36,236 nucleotides of DNA from RGIG9115 sp045648165. Lineage in GTDB: Bacteria; Bacillota; Clostridia; UBA1381. Where the stretch lies: NCBI GenBank assembly GCA_045648165.1, contig JAZRNL010000057.1, positions 1-36,236 on the forward strand, in the 5' to 3' direction. The translations under genes and the position numbers were made by a program. This document shows, piece by piece, positions 32,010-36,236 of the stretch. Position 1 is the first letter of the stretch. Every line of letters begins with the position of its first letter. Below the pieces are notes generated by a model. The model saw nothing but the letters and a program-made list of their open reading frames with translations. It did not search any database and was not told the origin of the DNA.

Positions 32010-34391
32010 TTATTTAAGTTCTATAACGGTTACTCCCGTTTCACCTTCGCCGTATTTTCCGTTCCGGAAACTCTTTACATACTTATGACGTCTTAAATAA
32101 TCCTGAATTTCTTTTCTTAGCACGCCTGTACCTTTACCGTGAATAACAGTTATCGGCGAAACAGAAGCAAGATAGCAATCGTCTATATATTTACTTACAT
32201 TGTCAATTGCCTCTTCAGGCATCTGACCTCTTACATCAAGCTCTACAGAAACATTTTTTGTTTTTGAAGCATATGCTCTTGAAGCTTTCGCGTATTTATC
32301 TGCAAGTTCTTTGTTATTTGTTTCTTCTACCTTTTTGAGATTAGTTATATGCACATCAAGATTTATAATGCCCGCCTGCACCTTCACCATACCTTTGCCA
32401 TCGGGAGCATTAATTACCACCGCTTCCTGATTCATATCCACAATACGTACTGTTGTACCCGGGATAAGGTCTTTAGGCGGTTCAACAAATGTACGCTTAG
32501 GCTTCGCCGCAGAGGCAAGCTTCGCATCAATGCTCTCTTCTCGTTTTTTAAGGCTCTCCCGTGCTTTCTTTGTTTTTTCGCTAAGCTTTTCCTTATCTGT
32601 GGCTTCGCTTCTCATTTTTTCAAGCTCACGAATTATACGGTTGGCCTCTTCCTTAGCATCCATAATAATGATTTTAGCTTCACGAGCCGCCTCGTCCAGC
32701 TTTCGTTTTTTATTTTCTTTAAGCTTAATTCTTTCTCCTTCAAGTTGTCGCCTTAGTTCTTTTATCTCTGCTTTCAACCTTGCCGCTTCCTGCATATCAG
32801 ATTCAGCCTTAAGCCTGTTATGCTCAAGGTCTGTTATAACGTCTTCAAAGCGGATATTTTCATCACTTAAAAGCTCATTTGCACGATCTATAACCCTTTC
32901 GTCAAGTCCGAGCCTTTTAGATATTGCAAAAGCATTTGACTTTCCGGGCACACCAATTAAAAGCTTATATGTGGGTTTTAACGACTCCACATCAAACTCA
33001 CAGGATGCATTTTCTACACCATCGGTAGAAAGAGCATAAAGCTTAAGCTCGCTATAATGAGTTGTGGCAAGAGTTTTAACTCCTCTTGCACGTAAAAATT
33101 CAAGTATTGAAACTGCCAGTGCCGCACCCTCTGTGGGGTCTGTTCCGGCTCCTAACTCGTCAAAAAGAGCAAGACTTCCGGGGCCGCAGTTTTTAAGAAT
33201 ATCCACAATAGTTACCATATGAGATGAAAAGGTTGACAAGCTCTGCTCTATACTTTGTTCATCACCGATATCGGCAAATACCTCTTCAAAAATCGCCGCC
33301 TCACTGCCGTCAGAAGCGGGAATATGAAGCCCTGATGCCGCCATTATCGAGAATAGTCCGACTGTTTTAAGAGTGACGGTTTTTCCACCGGTATTTGGAC
33401 CTGTTACAACGAGTGTATCATAATCCTTGCCGAGAATTATATCATTAGCAACCACCTTATCCTTATCTATAAAAGGATGGCGTGCTTTTTTAAGGTAAAC
33501 ATAACCTTTATCATTAAGCTTAGGCTCATTGCCTTTATAGTCGATAGAAAACTTAGCTTTACAGAACCAGAAATCAAGGTCTGCAATTATTCTGTAGTTC
33601 ACAAAAAGAGTATGACCGTTTTCTGCGACAAGTCCTGAAAGCTCATAAAGTATGCGCTCTATCTCTCTGGATTCCTTACCCTTAAGGTCACGGATTTCGT
33701 TATTTGACTGAACAACGCTCATAGGCTCAACAAACAGAGTTGCACCGCTTGAAGAAGTGTCGTGTACAATACCCGGAACTTCTCCTTTATACTCGCTCCT
33801 TACAGGAATAACAAAGCGGTCGTTTCTCACACTTACAATAGGGTCCTGGAGATACTTTTTGTAAGTTGATCGAATCATATTATTTAAAGTTTCTCTTATT
33901 TTACCGTTTATACTGCGAATACGTCTTCGGATTGCGGCAAGCTCAGGGGAAGCATCGTCTGCAATCTCTCCCTCCGGCAGAATACAACTGTTAATCCTAT
34001 CTTCCACAGATTTTGCAGATATAATGGAAGCACAGGCTTCCCGTAGAACCTCCCCGCTCGTAAAGTCGGCAAGGTATCCTTTCATACGTCTTGACACATA
34101 TAAAAGTCTTGAAACCTTTAAAAGTTCGGGAATGCTCAAGCAACCTCCCATTTCCGCCCTTTTTACAGATGCAGAAACATCCTCGCAGGAAAGATTAACC
34201 GGAGGCGAACCAAATTTAAGAATACATGATACCGCCTCTGTTGTTTGCTTTTGCAGCAAAAGAGCTGCGCCAATATCCTTTTCGGGGCGCAGTTCTGTTA
34301 TTCTTTTCTTTACCGCTTCATTCTCTGTATAAGAAGCAAGCTTTTCAAGCAACACATCAAATTCAAGAGATTTAATCGTTTTTCTGTTCAT
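32010..34391 (-). CDS. mutS2: Endonuclease MutS2
   Basis: A 793-residue MutS homologue without the mismatch-reading domain I. ATPase motifs: VVTGPNTGGKTVTLKTVG (Walker A, near 328-345) and ALFDELGAGTDPTEGAALA (Walker B). A long charged coiled coil (about 510-640) leads to a KOW-like segment and the C-terminal Smr nuclease domain with ELDVRGQMPEEAI and VIHGKGTGVLRKEI (HGxGxG). MutS2 acts in recombination control and in rescue of collided ribosomes. Its ATG (34389-34391) lies 8 bases after the engB stop. Confidence 0.96.
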   Translation of the reverse strand: MNRKTIKSLEFDVLLEKLASYTENEAVKKRITELRPEKDIGAALLLQKQTTEAVSCILKFGSPPVNLSCEDVSASVKRAEMGGCLSIPELLKVSRLLYVSRRMKGYLADFTSGEVLREACASIISAKSVEDRINSCILPEGEIADDASPELAAIRRRIRSINGKIRETLNNMIRSTYKKYLQDPIVSVRNDRFVIPVRSEYKGEVPGIVHDTSSSGATLFVEPMSVVQSNNEIRDLKGKESREIERILYELSGLVAENGHTLFVNYRIIADLDFWFCKAKFSIDYKGNEPKLNDKGYVYLKKARHPFIDKDKVVANDIILGKDYDTLVVTGPNTGGKTVTLKTVGLFSIMAASGLHIPASDGSEAAIFEEVFADIGDEQSIEQSLSTFSSHMVTIVDILKNCGPGSLALFDELGAGTDPTEGAALAVSILEFLRARGVKTLATTHYSELKLYALSTDGVENASCEFDVESLKPTYKLLIGVPGKSNAFAISKRLGLDERVIDRANELLSDENIRFEDVITDLEHNRLKAESDMQEAARLKAEIKELRRQLEGERIKLKENKKRKLDEAAREAKIIIMDAKEEANRIIRELEKMRSEATDKEKLSEKTKKARESLKKREESIDAKLASAAKPKRTFVEPPKDLIPGTTVRIVDMNQEAVVINAPDGKGMVKVQAGIINLDVHITNLKKVEETNNKELADKYAKASRAYASKTKNVSVELDVRGQMPEEAIDNVSKYIDDCYLASVSPITVIHGKGTGVLRKEIQDYLRRHKYVKSFRNGKYGEGETGVTVIELK

Positions 34392-34398
34392 ATTTCTG

Positions 34399-34995
34399 TT
34401 AAATGTCCTCCGAAGCTCTCATCATCTCTATCATATCCCAAACCGTGAATTTTCCTTCATCATCATTTGTGGTAAAGGGAACCAGTATATCATCCTCACC
34501 CAGTTCAAGAACATTCCAAATTCGCTCAAGATTAGGCTCAATTTCTCTTTTTTTCAATTTGTCCATCTTTGTTGCAACAACAATCACTCGGTCGTGATAA
34601 TGGCGAATCCAATCGCACATTGTTATATCATCGGCAGTGGGTGCATGCCTTGAATCCACAAGAAGAATAGTCTGAACAAGCTGTTCTCTGCCTGCAAGAT
34701 AATCTTCCATCATTGTTCCCCATTTTTTTACTTCTTCCTTTGAGCGCTTTGCATAACCGTAGCCCGGCAAATCCACAAGATGAATTGTATCGTCCACATT
34801 ATAGAAATTAATTGTTATGGTTTTTCCAGGGGTGCCACTAACACGAGCCAGGGATTTACGATTAAGAAGCTTATTTATAAGTGACGATTTCCCAACATTT
34901 GAACGCCCTGCAAAAGCAAATTCAGGCATATCAGTTTTTGGGTATTGTTTTGGGCTTACAGCTGAAACTGTAAGGCTTACTTTGTTTGTATTCAT
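34399..34995 (-). CDS. engB: Ribosome biogenesis GTP-binding protein EngB/YsxC
   Basis: A 198-residue GTPase for 50S assembly. FAGRSNVGKSSLINKLLNR is the G1 loop, VDLPGYGYAKRSKEEVKKW the G3 region with the family's PGYGYA motif, and TKMDKL the G4 motif. The start is ATG at 34993-34995 with AAAGGA upstream; a further ATG five codons earlier is less good. First gene of the engB-mutS2-DUF1294-rnr-rlmL-chrA run. I did not find a clean promoter; two TTGACA boxes upstream (35052-35067) have no well-placed -10. Confidence 0.95.
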   Translation of the reverse strand: MNTNKVSLTVSAVSPKQYPKTDMPEFAFAGRSNVGKSSLINKLLNRKSLARVSGTPGKTITINFYNVDDTIHLVDLPGYGYAKRSKEEVKKWGTMMEDYLAGREQLVQTILLVDSRHAPTADDITMCDWIRHYHDRVIVVATKMDKLKKREIEPNLERIWNVLELGEDDILVPFTTNDDEGKFTVWDMIEMMRASEDI

Positions 34996-35028
34996 AATTA
35001 ATCCTTTCATAGAAAATTGCGAGGCATA

Positions 35029-35109
35029 AGGTTTAGATGCAAACCTTTTGGTGTCAAGTTCGTGTCAAGACCGGCAAACAATGAATATTAAAACATCAGG
35101 GACGTCCCT
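35029..35109. repeat. engB/hydrolase spacer: stem-loop, TTGACAC pair and 12-bp palindrome
   Basis: Plus strand: AAGGTTT and AAACCTT make a stem with a 6-base loop (35029-35048 region); two copies of TGTCAAG follow (35051 and 35062), read as TTGACAC on the minus strand. A perfect 12-bp palindrome AGGGACGTCCCT is at 35098-35109. Such elements are typical of insertion-element remnants or REP-like repeats, but no transposase is present. Confidence 0.4.
35058..35068. repeat. Direct repeat TTCGTGTCAAG, left copy
   Basis: An 11-base sequence repeated in the same orientation at 36133-36143, bracketing the hydrolase gene and its promoter. Length is short, so chance is possible, but the TTGACAC-type core also occurs next to it at 35051. 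Confidence 0.35.
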
Positions 35110-35123
35110 ATTTGCACGCTCGA

Positions 35124-36035
35124 CTATTTCTTTTCCGTTATCGGTGCATGTCTTTCAAACCAACCGACAATCTCATCGATTACGCGTTCGCTTTCCGGCA
35201 AACCGGGATTTAAAACCGGAAATGCATGCAGTAATTTGGGATCACTTCCCATATGTCTCAAATAATGTGTGATTCCCTTGTTGCCAAGTTCTCCTGCAAA
35301 ATCCAATGTGTATCTCTCCAACATATCAGCTTTACTAGTCATCAGGTAACACGGCGGAATATTATAAATAATCTCTGGGTGTTCCGGATTTGTATATTCA
35401 GACATAGCAATACTTCGGGCATCTTTTCCATAAATGGAACGAGACAAAAAGAATCCCAACATATCTTTTCTTGTTGTATAGAACATACCGCTAATCAACC
35501 CCATAGCTTTGAACACCATATTTGTCGCTTTATAACCGATGGCCTGCTGCAGTGCTTTGGACTTCTTCATTGCCGCAACATACGTTGCAAGATATGCACC
35601 GGCACTTTCCGCAACCATATAAATTCTTGTAAAATCAACATCGAATTCCACAAGTTTTCTGCCAATGCAATCCATTCCGGCACACACATCGTCAAACTGT
35701 TCGTAAACACGAATTGCCGGTATCAGGCGATATTCCAACGAAAAAACCAGATATCCTCTCTTCGCCAACTGACGGCAAAATCCCACAGACAGGTTTTTGC
35801 TTCCCCCAATCAGACCGCCGCCATGGATATTAACAATGACTGGCAGCTCCGTCCCCTTCTCCACAATCGGCTCAAAAATATCCATAAGCAATTCTTTCCC
35901 GGAACGATTATAATAAGGCACATCTCTGTACTCTTTTAATCCTTCAGAAGAAATCTCCTTTACATCTCCCATACATAAGGATTTTCTCAATTTAAACTTT
36001 GTAATTGATATTATTATATTTTCAACTAATCCCAC
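35124..36035 (-). CDS. Alpha/beta-hydrolase, HSL-type esterase/lipase
   Basis: A 303-residue cytoplasmic or membrane-associated hydrolase. The oxyanion HGGG is at 71-74 (IVNIHGGGLIGGSKNL), the nucleophile S144 in AESAG, acid D237 in TSKADML and histidine H270 near the C-terminus, giving a full catalytic triad in the hormone-sensitive-lipase arrangement. Substrate is unknown, short-chain esters being usual for the family. The start is GTG at 36033-36035 with AGGAG 7 bases upstream. It has its own promoter and does not look joined to engB. The bracketing repeats suggest it was inserted. Confidence 0.85.
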   Translation of the reverse strand: MGLVENIIISITKFKLRKSLCMGDVKEISSEGLKEYRDVPYYNRSGKELLMDIFEPIVEKGTELPVIVNIHGGGLIGGSKNLSVGFCRQLAKRGYLVFSLEYRLIPAIRVYEQFDDVCAGMDCIGRKLVEFDVDFTRIYMVAESAGAYLATYVAAMKKSKALQQAIGYKATNMVFKAMGLISGMFYTTRKDMLGFFLSRSIYGKDARSIAMSEYTNPEHPEIIYNIPPCYLMTSKADMLERYTLDFAGELGNKGITHYLRHMGSDPKLLHAFPVLNPGLPESERVIDEIVGWFERHAPITEKK

Positions 36036-36089
36036 ATCTATTCTCCTGTCGATTCCTAAATTTTCTTATTTTAATTGTATGAAAGATAC

Positions 36090-36118
36090 ATTAAAAAGAT
36101 TTTTAACTATAATTTCAA
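36090..36118 (-). promoter_or_regulatory. Probable sigma-A promoter of the hydrolase gene
   Basis: Minus strand TTGAAA (36113-36118), 17-base spacer, TTTAAT (36090-36095). The remaining sequence to the window edge (36119-36236) is AT-rich without a recognisable gene. Confidence 0.5.
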
Positions 36119-36132
36119 CATTCTCCACATGA

Positions 36133-36143
36133 TTCGTGTCAAG
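36133..36143. repeat. Direct repeat TTCGTGTCAAG, right copy
   Basis: Same-orientation match to 35058-35068. The longer form TTCGTGTCAAGTT is present here; its last 10 bases GTGTCAAGTT also match the sequence at 35050-35059. Confidence 0.35.
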
Positions 36144-36236
36144 TTGGGAATAAAAAATCACATAATCAAAATTCAAATGTTATCGTTCCCAAATTATTCA
36201 AAATACACGATTTCAATCTGCACTGCCTTCATTGCA

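Noticed and set aside
35253..35939. A 228-codon open frame on the plus strand.
   Set aside because: It lies antisense inside the hydrolase gene, with no ribosome-binding site, and its translation looks random (His/Cys-rich).
1..36236. CRISPR arrays, rRNA, tRNA and toxin-antitoxin pairs.
   Set aside because: I saw no regular repeat-spacer pattern, no tRNA-like cloverleaf with a CCA-type end, no rRNA sequence and no pair resembling a toxin-antitoxin module; a program scan could still find a tRNA that I missed.

Overview
The window reads as chromosomal DNA from an anaerobic, spore-forming, low-GC Gram-positive bacterium, most likely a Clostridia/Oscillospirales-type gut or environmental lineage. 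The reasons are a ferredoxin-linked 2-oxoacid oxidoreductase, an alpha/beta-type small acid-soluble spore protein (SASP) gene behind a sigma-G-like promoter, an AbrB/SpoVT-type regulator, a sporulation-type DD-carboxypeptidase, and strong Shine-Dalgarno sites with frequent TTG and GTG starts. Species cannot be named. Nearly all genes lie on the minus strand; only eno and a three-gene cassette of unknown small proteins are on the plus strand. I saw no rRNA, tRNA, CRISPR array, prophage or intact transposase.

Layout on the minus strand is given in transcription order, right to left. At the right edge an alpha/beta-hydrolase gene sits between short direct repeats (35.1-36.1 kb). Then follows a housekeeping run engB-mutS2-DUF1294-rnr-rlmL-like-chrA-chrA (35.0-27.1 kb), and an abrB-like gene behind a perfect consensus promoter (26.9 kb). 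The plus-strand trio (25.66-26.55 kb) ends in a 105-nt inverted repeat that faces abrB. Next come a DUF2508 gene and the DUF512-der-plsY-gpsA-asp23-fakA-recG run (25.1-16.7 kb). This is followed by the spore-protein gene, a GIY-YIG gene, metF and a stand-alone methionine-synthase reactivation domain (16.6-14.6 kb), then a KdgK-like sugar kinase. A polysaccharide locus (13.25-5.5 kb) holds two GT4 glycosyltransferases, CsaB pyruvyl transferase, a MurJ-like flippase, an O-antigen polymerase and two DUF4330 membrane proteins. It ends at a bidirectional terminator shared with convergent eno. Last come dacF, then ilvE-ATPase-vorD-vorB running off the left edge.

The most striking element is the ilvE leader (2.53-2.81 kb). 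A consensus sigma-A promoter drives a 39-codon leader peptide packed with Ile, Val and Leu codons. Its end can pair with the 5' arm of an intrinsic terminator just upstream of ilvE. This is the full layout of ribosome-mediated attenuation, as in enterobacterial ilvL, here in a Firmicute-like genome where T-boxes would be expected. It controls a transaminase-plus-branched-chain-oxoacid-ferredoxin-oxidoreductase operon, which suggests these enzymes work in branched-chain amino acid synthesis, possibly by reductive carboxylation of branched acyl-CoAs.

Functions come from motif recognition and family knowledge only. RNA foldings were done by eye and promoters are matches to consensus, so each needs computational or experimental confirmation.
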